Shown here: in pieces, positions 24,499 through 32,874 of the stretch
Layout: each line of letters opens with the position of its first letter
Position numbering within the stretch: position 1 is the first letter of the stretch
NCBI RefSeq assembly: GCF_000956465.1
Contig: NZ_JYJA01000040.1
Coordinates: 248,001 to 312,000 of the forward strand
Direction: 5' to 3'
Source of the DNA: Microbacterium trichothecenolyticum
GTDB taxonomy: Bacteria; Actinomycetota; Actinomycetes; Actinomycetales; Microbacteriaceae
DNA: 64,000 nucleotides
Made by a program: the position numbers and the translations under genes
The notes under the pieces: model-generated
The model's database searches: none
What the model was told of the DNA's origin: nothing
The model's input: only the letters and a program-made list of their open reading frames with translations

Positions 24499-26664
24499 AT
24501 GTCCCGCGTTCCGCTCTCCGTCCTCGACCTCTCGCCGTTCGGCTCTGGGCAGACTCCCGCCGACGGTCTCCGCGCCAGCGTCGGTCTCGCGCGCGCGGCC
24601 GAGCGCCTCGGCTACCGGCGCTATTGGGTCGCCGAGCACCACTTCAACCCCGGGATCGCCGGCGCCGCTCCGCACGTGCTTCTCGCATCCGTCGCGGCGG
24701 TGACGCACAGCATCCGTATCGGCACAGCCGCCACCATCATCGGCAACTACTCGCCGGCGCAGGTCGCCGAGGCCGCCGGCGTCGTGGCGCGGCTGCACCC
24801 GGGCCGGTTCGACCTCGGCATCGGGCGCTCGGGATCACGCAGCGCGGCGGCCGCGGCGCTTCCCGCCGCATCGGAGGATCGCATCGTCGACGGGCTCCTG
24901 CTGCCGGCGGCCCGCCCGTTCGCCGGGTTCGACTCGGAGCGCTTCGTCGTGCAGGCGCGGCTGCTCGGGCGCACGGAAGCCGACGCCGAGCGCTTCGCGG
25001 ACGACGTCGCCGAGATCCTCTCGTTCTTCGACGGCACGTTCTCACCCCCCGAAGACGTGCCGATCCACGTCACGCCCGCCGAGGGCGCCGACGTCACGGT
25101 GTGGATCCACGGTTCGACCGCCGGTCCCAGTGCGCGCCTCGCCGGGGAGCTCGGCCTGCCGTTCGGCGCGAACTACCATGTCGCACCCGGCTTCGTGCTC
25201 GAGGCGATCGCCGAGTACCGCGCCGCGTTCCGCCCCGGCCGCATCTTCGAGCCCTACGTCATCGTGTCGGTGGACGCCGTCGTCGCGGAGACGGATGCCG
25301 CGGCCCGCCGTCTCGCCGCGGGTTACGGTCGATGGGTGCACAGCATCCGCGCCGGCCAGGGCGCCGTCCCCTTCCCCTCGCCCGACGAGGCCGCCGCCGA
25401 CCCGCTGACAGCCGAGGAGCTCGCGGTCGTCCGCGACCGCCTCGACACGCAGTTCGTCGGCTCACCCGAGACGGTGCTCGAGCGCCTCGAGACGCTGCAG
25501 CGGGTCACCGGCGCCGACGAGCTCCTCGTCACGACGGTCACGCACGACCCCGCGGACCGCGTGCGCTCGTACGAGCTGCTGGCCGAGGCGTGGGACTCCG
25601 ACGCCGCGGGCGCGGCATCCGTGTCTCCGGAATGGACCATTCGTCTCGTCCGCACCGAGGAGTACGACCGCGCCGGCGAGGTGACCGCCGAGGCGTACCT
25701 CGCGAGCTACCGGAATCTCTCGGACGAGTACGTCGCTTCGCTGCGCGACGTCGCGAGCCGCGTGCGCGAGGGGGACGTGTGGGTCGCCGTCGAGGACGGC
25801 GGTGAGATCCTCGGCACCGTGTGGGTCGCGAGACCGAACCGTCCGCTCGCGGAGGTCGCGCAGCCCGGCGAGACGGACTTCCGTCAGCTCGCGGTGGCTC
25901 CCGCCGCCCGCGGTCGCGGGATCGGAGAGGCGCTCACCCGCCACGTGATCGACCTCGCCCGCGAGCGGGGCTCGCACCGCGTCGTGATGAACAGCGGGCC
26001 CGAGATGACCGGCGCCCACGCGCTGTACGCCAAGCTCGGCTTCCGGCGGCTCTCGGAGCGGGAAGGGCTGTGGGAGGTTCAGCCCGGCCGATGGATCGAG
26101 CTGTACACGTTCGGCTACGACCTCGCGCCCGAGCCCGCGGACGCGTCCCCGGGCGAGCGGGCGTGGACGTTCGAGACGGTCCCCTGGGACGACCCGCGCG
26201 CCGAGGAGCTCCGCGCGGAGATGGACGTCGAGGTATCGCCCCGGTATGCGGATCGATGGGCGGATGCTGCAGCCGCCGCTGCGGAGGAGGCTCAGCGCAC
26301 GTTCGCGGTCGACCCCGGCACGATCGTCGCGACGGTGCTCGCCGTGGACGCCGCAGGCGACGCGGTCGGTCACGCGGCGCTGCGTGATCTCGCCCACGAC
26401 GGCACGCGCGACCTCGAGGTGAAACGCGTGTTCGTGAGGCCGCGCGCACGCGGCACGGGTGCGAGCCGCGCGCTGATGCAGGAGCTCGAGCGCATCGCGC
26501 AGGACCGCGGGGCCGGGCGCCTGATTCTGCAGACCGGCGACCGTCAGCACGACGCGGTCGTGCTCTACGAGCGCATCGGGTACCGCCCGATCCCCATCTT
26601 CGAGCCGTACACGGCGTTCTCCTTCTCGCAGTGCTTCGCGAAGGAGCTCGCTGCCCCGGTGTGA
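24499..26664 (+). CDS. Fusion of LLM monooxygenase with two GNAT acetyltransferase domains
   Basis: A 721-residue multidomain protein. Residues about 1-370 are a luciferase-like monooxygenase of the MsnO8 type (PLSVLDLSPFGSGQTPADGL, RRYWVAEHHFNPGIAG, TIIGNYSPAQVAEAAGVVAR). Residues about 378-545 are a first GNAT domain: RQLAVAPAARGRGIGEALTR is the acetyl-CoA-binding motif A, followed by GAHALYAKLGFRRL. Residues about 556-715 are a second GNAT domain (VKRVFVRPRARGTGASRALM; VVLYERIGYRPI). Both GNAT motifs look competent. In Bacillus S-alkylcysteine salvage, N-acetylation precedes flavin-dependent oxidation, so one chain may perform both steps; this is inference. AGGGAG five bases before the ATG is the ribosome site. 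The operon upstream is the amino-acid importer, separated by a long hairpin. Confidence 0.9.
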   Translation: MSRVPLSVLDLSPFGSGQTPADGLRASVGLARAAERLGYRRYWVAEHHFNPGIAGAAPHVLLASVAAVTHSIRIGTAATIIGNYSPAQVAEAAGVVARLHPGRFDLGIGRSGSRSAAAAALPAASEDRIVDGLLLPAARPFAGFDSERFVVQARLLGRTEADAERFADDVAEILSFFDGTFSPPEDVPIHVTPAEGADVTVWIHGSTAGPSARLAGELGLPFGANYHVAPGFVLEAIAEYRAAFRPGRIFEPYVIVSVDAVVAETDAAARRLAAGYGRWVHSIRAGQGAVPFPSPDEAAADPLTAEELAVVRDRLDTQFVGSPETVLERLETLQRVTGADELLVTTVTHDPADRVRSYELLAEAWDSDAAGAASVSPEWTIRLVRTEEYDRAGEVTAEAYLASYRNLSDEYVASLRDVASRVREGDVWVAVEDGGEILGTVWVARPNRPLAEVAQPGETDFRQLAVAPAARGRGIGEALTRHVIDLARERGSHRVVMNSGPEMTGAHALYAKLGFRRLSEREGLWEVQPGRWIELYTFGYDLAPEPADASPGERAWTFETVPWDDPRAEELRAEMDVEVSPRYADRWADAAAAAAEEAQRTFAVDPGTIVATVLAVDAAGDAVGHAALRDLAHDGTRDLEVKRVFVRPRARGTGASRALMQELERIAQDRGAGRLILQTGDRQHDAVVLYERIGYRPIPIFEPYTAFSFSQCFAKELAAPV

Positions 26665-26691
26665 GCCCGCGCCGCCGTTCTGTCGTCCCCC

Positions 26692-26708
26692 TGAGACGGG
26701 GAGTCTCA
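26692..26708. repeat. Short inverted repeat between the fusion gene and the carboxypeptidase
   Basis: TGAGAC (26692-26697) and GTCTCA (26703-26708) flank GGGGA. It may be a weak terminator or a control site; too short to decide. Confidence 0.35.
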
Positions 26709-26816
26709 AATGCTGCATGATGGGTTCAGCATTCGGGACGGAGGCCTTCCATTTCGACACCTCAGCAGCCGACTGATGAGCTCGAAGAGTTCACGCAGCT
26801 GATCAGTCAGGAGCAG

Positions 26817-28112
26817 ATGTTCGGCGGTCCGCCGCAGCGCTCGGTGGATCCCGAGGGGCGGCGCCGCCGTCGGCGCATCGGCTGGATCGTCACGGCGATC
26901 GTGCTCGTCGTGCTGCTCGCCGTCCCCAGCGGGTACGTGTGGTGGGCACTGACGGCGCCGGTGAGCGCGCCACTCGTCGAGACGCACGAGCCGCCCGTGA
27001 CGGTGCCGGCAGCCGCCGCCGTCGCGCTTCCGTCCACCGGGGCCTCGGCGATCGCCGTCGCCGGTGGCGACGAGTACCTCGGGGCCGAGGCGAGCGGCAT
27101 CTGGGCGACGAGCGGGACCAGCGAGCCGCAGTCGATCGCGAGCATCACGAAGCTCATCACGGCGCTCGTGATCCTCGAGCGTCATCCACTGGCGGATGCC
27201 GCGGATCCCGGGCCGACCATCACCTTCAGCAAGGCCGACCACGACCTCTACGACCAGTACTACGTGAGGGGTGCGACGATCGCGGCGATGCCGACGGGCA
27301 GCTCGATGTCGCTGCACGACGCGCTCGCGACGATGCTCATCCCCTCGGCGAGCAATTACGCGGAGGCGGTCTCGACGTGGGCGTTCGGCTCGCAGGGCGC
27401 CTTCCGCGGTGCCGCGCAGCGGTGGCTCGCGACGAACGGCCTCACGGGCACGACGATCGTCGAGCCGACCGGCCTCGACGCGCGCAACACCAGCACGCCG
27501 GCCGACCTCATCGCCCTCGGCAAGCTCGCCGCCGCGAACCCGGTGATCGCGAGCATCGTCGCGACGCGCTCGCTCGCGCTGCCCGGTCCCGGTGCGATGC
27601 AGAACACCAACGACCTCCTCGGCAGCAACGGGATCACCGGCCTGAAGACGGGCAACCTGGGCGAGGGCACGTACAACCTGCTCTTCACCGCATCCGTCCC
27701 CGTCGGAACGGCGCAGCCGCTCAGCGTGACCGGGGTGGTGCTCGGCGGCTTCACCCGCGCGAACGTCGATCACGACGTCATGACGCTGATCGACAGCATC
27801 CGTGCCGGCTTCCACGAAGTGCCGCTCGCCAAGCGCGATCAGCCGGTCGGCACGATCACGACGAGATGGGGCGCGTCGGCGCAGATCGTCGTCTCGGACT
27901 ACGCGACGATCTTCACGTGGTCCGACACCCCGATCGCCGTCGAGATGACGACGACCACGCCGAAGACGTACACCGACGGCGAAGAGGTCGGGAGCATCAC
28001 GTGGACCGCGGGCCCGAACACGGTGACGGTTCCGATCGAGATCGACGGCGCCATCGTCCCGCCGACGGACTCCTGGCGACTCACCCACCCGGGGGAGCTC
28101 GGCGGGGAGTAA
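26817..28112 (+). CDS. D-alanyl-D-alanine carboxypeptidase (penicillin-binding protein, S11-like)
   Basis: A serine DD-carboxypeptidase that trims peptidoglycan stem peptides outside the membrane. One membrane helix (about residues 21-44) anchors the protein after a basic cytoplasmic RRRRRR stretch. SITK (Ser near 109, Lys near 112) and KTG (near 277) are present; the SxN motif position reads SAS followed by N (about 177-180), so the usual Asn is replaced by Ser. ATG 26817 gives 431 residues. An in-frame ATT at 26751 lies six bases after a perfect GGAGG and would add 22 residues rich in Glu/Gln; no other start exists before the in-frame stop at 26718. Monocistronic. Confidence 0.85.
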   Translation: MFGGPPQRSVDPEGRRRRRRIGWIVTAIVLVVLLAVPSGYVWWALTAPVSAPLVETHEPPVTVPAAAAVALPSTGASAIAVAGGDEYLGAEASGIWATSGTSEPQSIASITKLITALVILERHPLADAADPGPTITFSKADHDLYDQYYVRGATIAAMPTGSSMSLHDALATMLIPSASNYAEAVSTWAFGSQGAFRGAAQRWLATNGLTGTTIVEPTGLDARNTSTPADLIALGKLAAANPVIASIVATRSLALPGPGAMQNTNDLLGSNGITGLKTGNLGEGTYNLLFTASVPVGTAQPLSVTGVVLGGFTRANVDHDVMTLIDSIRAGFHEVPLAKRDQPVGTITTRWGASAQIVVSDYATIFTWSDTPIAVEMTTTTPKTYTDGEEVGSITWTAGPNTVTVPIEIDGAIVPPTDSWRLTHPGELGGE

Positions 28113-28165
28113 CCCGGTTCCGTTCGCGGGTCACCACGGCTCTGTCGCGAGGAGCGCCGCCGACC

Positions 28166-28171
28166 TAGAGT
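28166..28171 (+). promoter_or_regulatory. -10 element of the small membrane protein gene (leaderless type)
   Basis: TAGAGT, seven bases before GTG 28179. Confidence 0.4.
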
Positions 28172-28178
28172 CGTGGTC

Positions 28179-28382
28179 GTGAAGCGAATGTGGCCGTTCC
28201 TCGTGCCCGGCGTGATCCTCGCCGCGGTGGGGCTGGTGTGGACGCTGCAGGGGGTCGGGGTGCTGCAGGGGTCGGCGATGACCGGGTCGACGCTGTGGGC
28301 GACGATCGGGCCGATCGTGCTCGTCGTGGGGCTCGTGCTGATCGGCATCGGGATCGCGCGGCGCCGGCGGCGCACCCCCTGA
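28179..28382 (+). CDS. Small two-helix membrane protein
   Basis: A 67-residue protein: VKRMWPFLVPGVILAAVGLV is the first helix, a short loop follows, then IGPIVLVVGLVLIGIGIARR and a basic tail. Such proteins of unknown function are common in actinobacteria. The start GTG 28179 was preferred over GTG 28173 because a TAGAGT -10 lies seven bases before it and there is no ribosome site. Confidence 0.6.
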   Translation: MKRMWPFLVPGVILAAVGLVWTLQGVGVLQGSAMTGSTLWATIGPIVLVVGLVLIGIGIARRRRRTP

Positions 28383-28431
28383 TCGGCAGGAATCGGTCGG
28401 TGCCTGGCGACCTCCTCGCGCCGCCGTGACC

Positions 28432-28437
28432 TATCGT
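28432..28437 (+). promoter_or_regulatory. -10 element of the PhzF gene (leaderless type)
   Basis: TATCGT, six bases before ATG 28444. Confidence 0.45.
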
Positions 28438-28443
28438 GACCGG

Positions 28444-29286
28444 ATGAGCGCGATCGACATCCAGCGATGGACGGCCTTCTCCTCCGAGCCCGCGGGAGGC
28501 AATCCCGCCGGTGTCGTGCTGGACGCCGGCGGACTGACGGATGCTGCGATGCTCGGCATCGCCGCAGACCTCGGCTATGCCGAATCGGCGTTCGTGGTCG
28601 CCGGCGAGGACGGCCGTCGGGCCATCCGCTACTTCTCGCCCCTCGCCGAGGTGCCATTCTGCGGTCACGCCACCGTCGCTGCGGCGGCAGCGATCGCGGA
28701 GGCCGACGGCGACGGCGCGATCTCGTTCGAGACTCCGGTCGGCGTCGTCGAGATCGTCACCGCAACGGACTCCGGGCAGCGGCGGGTGTCGTTCATCAGC
28801 GTCGAGCCCGACACGACCCCGCTGCCCACGGACGCCCTCGCCGACGTGCTCGGGGCGATCGGGCTGTCGGACCAGGACCTGCATCCGGACTTCGCCCCCG
28901 CACAGGCGTTCGGCGGCAACTGGCATCCCCTCGTCGTGCTCGCTGAGCGGGAGGTCTTCGACGGGTTCGCGATCGATCCCGACCGGGCGCGCGCGGTGCT
29001 CGACGCGCGGGGATGGCCTGCGACCATGATCGTGCTGTGGCCCGAAAGCGCTGATCGGTGGCATGCGCGCAACGTCTTCCCCGTCGGGTCGATCATCGAG
29101 GATCCGGCGACCGGCGCGGCCGCAGCGGCGACCGGCGGCTATCTTCGCGCCACGCACGCGGTGGAGGCGCCCGCACGAGTCGTGATCCTCCAGGGCAGCC
29201 ACGTCGGCAGGCCGAGCGAGCTCACCGTCGACATCCCGACAGCCGGTGGGATCGTCGTGTCGGGGTCGGCCGTCCGCATCGACTGA
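28444..29286 (+). CDS. PhzF family phenazine-biosynthesis-like isomerase
   Basis: A 280-residue protein of the diaminopimelate-epimerase-like PhzF family. GGNPAGVVLD near the N-terminus, the general-acid/base Glu in LGYAESAFV (about residue 47), PFCGHATVAAA and DPATGAAAAATGGYL are all conserved. PhzF proper isomerises trans-2,3-dihydro-3-hydroxyanthranilate; most genomic members have unknown small-molecule substrates and no phenazine genes are nearby, so only the family is assigned. The start ATG 28444 follows a -10 hexamer by six bases; a GTG eighteen bases upstream is in frame but would place the -10 inside the gene. Confidence 0.88.
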   Translation: MSAIDIQRWTAFSSEPAGGNPAGVVLDAGGLTDAAMLGIAADLGYAESAFVVAGEDGRRAIRYFSPLAEVPFCGHATVAAAAAIAEADGDGAISFETPVGVVEIVTATDSGQRRVSFISVEPDTTPLPTDALADVLGAIGLSDQDLHPDFAPAQAFGGNWHPLVVLAEREVFDGFAIDPDRARAVLDARGWPATMIVLWPESADRWHARNVFPVGSIIEDPATGAAAAATGGYLRATHAVEAPARVVILQGSHVGRPSELTVDIPTAGGIVVSGSAVRID

Positions 29287-29329
29287 CCTCCGCGATTCCG
29301 CTGCCTCCGCGCCGCGGGTACTGACCGCC

Positions 29330-29358
29330 TTGACAGTGCCCTCCAACGCGAGGACCGT
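29330..29358 (+). promoter_or_regulatory. Candidate promoter of the FAD oxidoreductase gene
   Basis: TTGACA at 29330-29335 is a perfect -35; 17 bases on, GACCGT (29353-29358) is a weak -10. A small hairpin (CCGCACG-CAC-CGTGCGG, 29381-29397) lies in the resulting leader. Confidence 0.35.
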
Positions 29359-29433
29359 CGATTCAAACCGGTGCCGACGGCCGCACGCACCGTGCGGTCG
29401 CTGTGCCCGTTTGCGTCGATGGGAAGGTCGACC

Positions 29434-30804
29434 ATGTCCATGAAGGTGATGGATTCGCTGCGCAGCAGCGTGAAGGGCTCCGTCGTCGAAGAAGGCGACG
29501 ACGGATACGACGAGGCGCGGGTCGTCTACAACGCGATGATCGACCGCCGACCCTCCGCGGTCGTGCGGTGCCAGGGCGCCGCAGATGTCGCGGCCGTCGT
29601 CCGCGCCGCCGCCGAGGATGGGAGCGACGTCGCGGTCCGCGGCGGAGGCCATAGCGTGCCCGGATTCGGCACCGCGGACGGTGCGATCGTCGCCGATCTG
29701 GGCGACATGACCACGGTGACCGTCGATCCCGCGTCCTCGACCGCCGAGGCCGCAGGCGGCGCCACCTGGGGCATGTTCAACGAGGCGACGTCTCAGCACG
29801 GCCTTGCCACGACGGGCGGGATCATCTCGACGACGGGTGTCGGCGGACTCACGCTCGGCGGCGGGATCGGCTACCTCGCCCGCGGCCACGGGCTTTCGTG
29901 CGACAACCTGCTCTCGGCAGAGGTCGTGCTTGCGGACGGGAGAGTGGTCACGGCGAGTGCGGACGAGGAGCCCGACCTGTTCTGGGCTCTCCGCGGCGGG
30001 GGAGGCAACTTCGGCGTCGTGACGAAGTTCACGTTCCGGCTGCATCCGGTCGCCGAGATCTACGGCGGCCCGATGTTCTTCGAGCTCGCGGACGGTCCGG
30101 CGATCCTGGCGTACTTCGCCGACTACGTGCGGACCGCACCGCGCGAGTTCGGCGGGTTCCCCGCGTTCCAGATCGCTCCTGCGCTGCCGTTCGTGCCGGA
30201 GGACCGCGCCGGCGAGCCGTTCGTCGCTGTGGTCTTCTGCATCAACGGCCCGGCGTCGGAGGCCGAGAAGATCGTCCAAGGGTTCCGCGACGTCGCGAAG
30301 CCGGTGGCCGAGATGGTGGGTCCGATGCCCTACCCGGCGATGAACGGCCTCTTCGATGGACTTGTCCCACCCGGCCTCCAGCACTACTGGAAGGCGGCGT
30401 TCCTCGACGAGCTCAGGCCGGAATCGGTGGCCGCTCACATGGAGCACGGCCCGCGGGTGCCGACCGTCAACTCGACGGTCCACTTCTACCCGATCAACGG
30501 AGCGTGCCACGACGTGGCGTCCGACGCGACGGCCTTCGGGCACCGCGACGCGAACTTCGCGCTGGTGATCGCGGGGATGTGGCCGGATCCGGCGGAGAAC
30601 ACCGCGAACACCGCGTGGGTCAAGGACTACTACGCGGCGATCGAGCCGTTCGCCCAGCCGGGCGGCTACATCAACTTCGCCTCGCAGGACGACCAGCCGA
30701 AGGCATCCAGCAACTACGGCGCCAACTACGAGCGGCTCCGTGCCGTCAAGCGCGAGTACGACCCCGACAACGTGTTCCACCTCAACCAGAACATCGTGCC
30801 TTAG
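29434..30804 (+). CDS. BBE-like FAD-linked oxidase, probably bicovalent flavin
   Basis: A 456-residue oxidoreductase of the berberine-bridge-enzyme type. The FAD_binding_4 domain spans about residues 38-205 (VRCQGAADVAAVVRAA; RGGGHSVPGFG; TTGVGGLTLGGGIGYLARGHG). His73 in RGGGHS and Cys156 in LSCDNLL are the two residues that attach FAD covalently in bicovalent members. The C-terminal BBE segment NYGANYERLRAVKREYDPDNVF closes the fold. Such enzymes oxidise sugars, alkaloids or other small alcohols with O2. No signal peptide. GGAAGG six bases before ATG 29434 decides the start. The convergent alpha/beta hydrolase shares a terminator with it. Confidence 0.92.
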   Translation: MSMKVMDSLRSSVKGSVVEEGDDGYDEARVVYNAMIDRRPSAVVRCQGAADVAAVVRAAAEDGSDVAVRGGGHSVPGFGTADGAIVADLGDMTTVTVDPASSTAEAAGGATWGMFNEATSQHGLATTGGIISTTGVGGLTLGGGIGYLARGHGLSCDNLLSAEVVLADGRVVTASADEEPDLFWALRGGGGNFGVVTKFTFRLHPVAEIYGGPMFFELADGPAILAYFADYVRTAPREFGGFPAFQIAPALPFVPEDRAGEPFVAVVFCINGPASEAEKIVQGFRDVAKPVAEMVGPMPYPAMNGLFDGLVPPGLQHYWKAAFLDELRPESVAAHMEHGPRVPTVNSTVHFYPINGACHDVASDATAFGHRDANFALVIAGMWPDPAENTANTAWVKDYYAAIEPFAQPGGYINFASQDDQPKASSNYGANYERLRAVKREYDPDNVFHLNQNIVP

Positions 30805-30825
30805 CGGCCGGCGGGACGACGGATT

Positions 30826-30865
30826 CCGGCCCGGGAGCCCGTCGAGGGACGAGCTCCCGGGCCGG
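30826..30865. terminator. Bidirectional terminator hairpin
   Basis: A perfect 13-bp stem (30826-30838 with 30853-30865, arm CCGGCCCGGGAGC) and a 14-base loop lie between the stop of the FAD oxidase and the stop of the convergent hydrolase. Confidence 0.8.
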
Positions 30866-30873
30866 TTCCGCGG

Positions 30874-31695
30874 TCAGTCCGCGATGAAGGCGAGGATGTC
30901 GGCGATCAGCGCCTTCTGATACTCGCCGGCGATGCCGTGCGGCGCGCCCTCGTAGACCTTCAGCGTGCCGTCCGAGACGAGGCCGATGGACTTCTCGGCC
31001 GCCGCTGCGATCGGCACGATCTGGTCGTCCGAGCCGTGAGCGAGCAGGATCGGCACGTCGAGCGCCTTGAGGTCCTCGGTGAAGTCGGTCTCGGAGAAGA
31101 CCTTGACGCACTCGTAGGCGGCGGCGAGACCCGCGAGCATGCCCTGGCGCTGGAAGTCGTCGATGAGGCCCTGCGACACCGCGGCGCCCTCGCGGTTGAA
31201 TCCGTAGAACGGCACTGCGAGGTCCTTGTAGAACTGCGAGCGATCGGCCAGAACGCCGGCGCGGATGCCGTCGAAGGCCTCGATCGGCGTGCCTTCGGGG
31301 TTCGCCTCGGACCGGACCATGATCGGAGGCACGGCGCCGGCGGTGACGACCTTGCGGACGCGACCCGTGCCGTGCTGCGCGGCGTAGCGCACGACCTCAC
31401 CGCCGCCGGTCGAGTGGCCGATGACGACGAGGTCGGTGAGGTCGAGGTGTTCGATCAGCTCGGCGAGGTCGCGGGCGTAGGTGTCCATGTCGTGCCCGCG
31501 GTCGGTGTTGGTCGAACGGCCGTGCCCGCGGCGGTCGTGCGCGATGGCGCGGTAGCCCGCGTCGGCGAGAAGCTTGGACTCGACGGCCCACGCGTCGGAG
31601 CTCAGCGGCCAGCCGTGGCTCAGGACGACCGGCTTCCCGGTTCCCCAGTCGGTGTAGTAGATCTCGGTGCCGTCGGAGGTGGTGAACGTCGGCAT
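30874..31695 (-). CDS. Alpha/beta hydrolase, non-heme chloroperoxidase type
   Basis: A 273-residue cytoplasmic hydrolase. LSHGWPLSSDAW gives the oxyanion region, HDRRGHGRS follows, and the nucleophile elbow is IGHSTGGGE (Ser near residue 95). LLAHGSDDQIVP supplies the acid and GAPHGIAGE the His. The pattern fits cofactor-free haloperoxidase/esterase-like family members, which in vivo are usually esterases or perhydrolases. AAGGAG five bases before the ATG sets the start. It is divergent from the GlxA-type regulator (152 bp between starts), which may control it. Confidence 0.9.
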   Translation of the reverse strand: MPTFTTSDGTEIYYTDWGTGKPVVLSHGWPLSSDAWAVESKLLADAGYRAIAHDRRGHGRSTNTDRGHDMDTYARDLAELIEHLDLTDLVVIGHSTGGGEVVRYAAQHGTGRVRKVVTAGAVPPIMVRSEANPEGTPIEAFDGIRAGVLADRSQFYKDLAVPFYGFNREGAAVSQGLIDDFQRQGMLAGLAAAYECVKVFSETDFTEDLKALDVPILLAHGSDDQIVPIAAAAEKSIGLVSDGTLKVYEGAPHGIAGEYQKALIADILAFIAD

Positions 31696-31847
31696 GGCGG
31701 ACTCCTTGCGATCATCGGGCCGACCCGTCGCCCCACTCGCCGGAGCCGTCACGGGCGACGGCGCCACCCTCGAGCCTCGACGATCGGCGGCCGTGGCGCC
31801 CCGCTCGAACGGCCTCACATCCCACGATTCAGGACGAGGATGGAAGG

Positions 31848-32861
31848 ATGCACTCGGCCCCCGCCCCACGGCGAATCGCGTTCCTGCTGTTCGACGGAGT
31901 GAAGACCCTCGATTATGTCGGGCCGGCCGAGGTCTTCGTCGAGGCCAACCAGGCCGTGCGGGGGTACGACGTCGTTCTTCTCTCACCCGACGGACACGAT
32001 GTCATGACCTCGCTCGGCACCACTGTCTCGGTGCACGGCGCGGCGGACGATGCCGGCGACTTCGACACCGTGATCGTGCCGGGCAGCGAGATGCCGCCGC
32101 ACGAATTCGCGAGAGGACCGTTGACGGATGCTGCGGCCGCCCTCGCCACCCGGGCCCGCCGTGTCGTCTCCATCTGCAGCGGCGCCTTCGTGCTCGCCGA
32201 GATCGGCGCGCTCGACGGCAAGCGGGCGACGACGCACTGGAAGTTCGCGCCGGAGCTGCAACGCCGCTACCCGCGCGTGCGCGTCGAACCGGACGCGATC
32301 TTCGTGCGTGACGGCGGCGTCTCGACGTCGGCCGGCGTGGCGGCGGGCATCGATCTGGCGCTCGCCCTCGTCGAGGACGACCACGGCGCCGATGTCTCGC
32401 GCCAGGTCGCCCAGCTGCTGCTGGTCTACCTGCAGCGTTCGGGCGGCCAGTCGCAGTACTCGGTGCCGCTGCGCGCCCGCGCACAGGCAGCCTCGATCGT
32501 GCGCCGCGCCACCGACCTCGTCGACGCGGATCCCGCTCGTGCGTGGAACGTGCCGGAACTCGCCGGGCTCGTGGCGGTCAGCTCACGCCATCTGACCCGC
32601 CTCTTCCGTGAAGAGATCGGGCAGTCGCCGACCGAGTACGTCACCGGGGTGCGCTTCGATCTCGCCCGCGTCCACCTCGAGGCGGGTGCGAACGTGACCG
32701 AGAGCGCCGCGCAGGCGGGTTACGGGAGCGCCGAGGCGCTCCGCCGCGCGTTCATCGCCCGCCTCGGCATCTCTCCGTCGCAGTACCAGCGGCGGTTCCG
32801 GTCCGCGCTCCCGGCGGTTCGAGACAGACCTGCGGAGGGTGGCTTCGAGCTCGCCTCCTGA
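31848..32861 (+). CDS. GlxA family transcriptional regulator (DJ-1/PfpI plus AraC helix-turn-helix)
   Basis: A 337-residue regulator. Residues about 8-190 are a DJ-1/PfpI-type domain (IAFLLFDGVKTLDYVGPAEVF) with VSICSGAFVLAE, in which Cys near residue 110 takes the nucleophile position. Residues about 225-325 are the AraC DNA-binding domain with two helix-turn-helix units (WNVPELAGLVAVSSRHLTRL; SAAQAGYGSAEALRRAF). Family members sense small metabolites and often control an adjacent divergent enzyme, here the alpha/beta hydrolase. It converges on the MFS gene, whose stop is 13 bases away. Confidence 0.92.
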   Translation: MHSAPAPRRIAFLLFDGVKTLDYVGPAEVFVEANQAVRGYDVVLLSPDGHDVMTSLGTTVSVHGAADDAGDFDTVIVPGSEMPPHEFARGPLTDAAAALATRARRVVSICSGAFVLAEIGALDGKRATTHWKFAPELQRRYPRVRVEPDAIFVRDGGVSTSAGVAAGIDLALALVEDDHGADVSRQVAQLLLVYLQRSGGQSQYSVPLRARAQAASIVRRATDLVDADPARAWNVPELAGLVAVSSRHLTRLFREEIGQSPTEYVTGVRFDLARVHLEAGANVTESAAQAGYGSAEALRRAFIARLGISPSQYQRRFRSALPAVRDRPAEGGFELAS

Positions 32862-32874
32862 CCTGGCCGGAGTC

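Noticed and set aside
29358..29397. A tRNA-like T-arm (ATTCAAACC) before the FAD oxidase
   Set aside because: There is no matching acceptor stem, anticodon arm or CCA region; the hairpin nearby is explained by CCGCACG/CGTGCGG.
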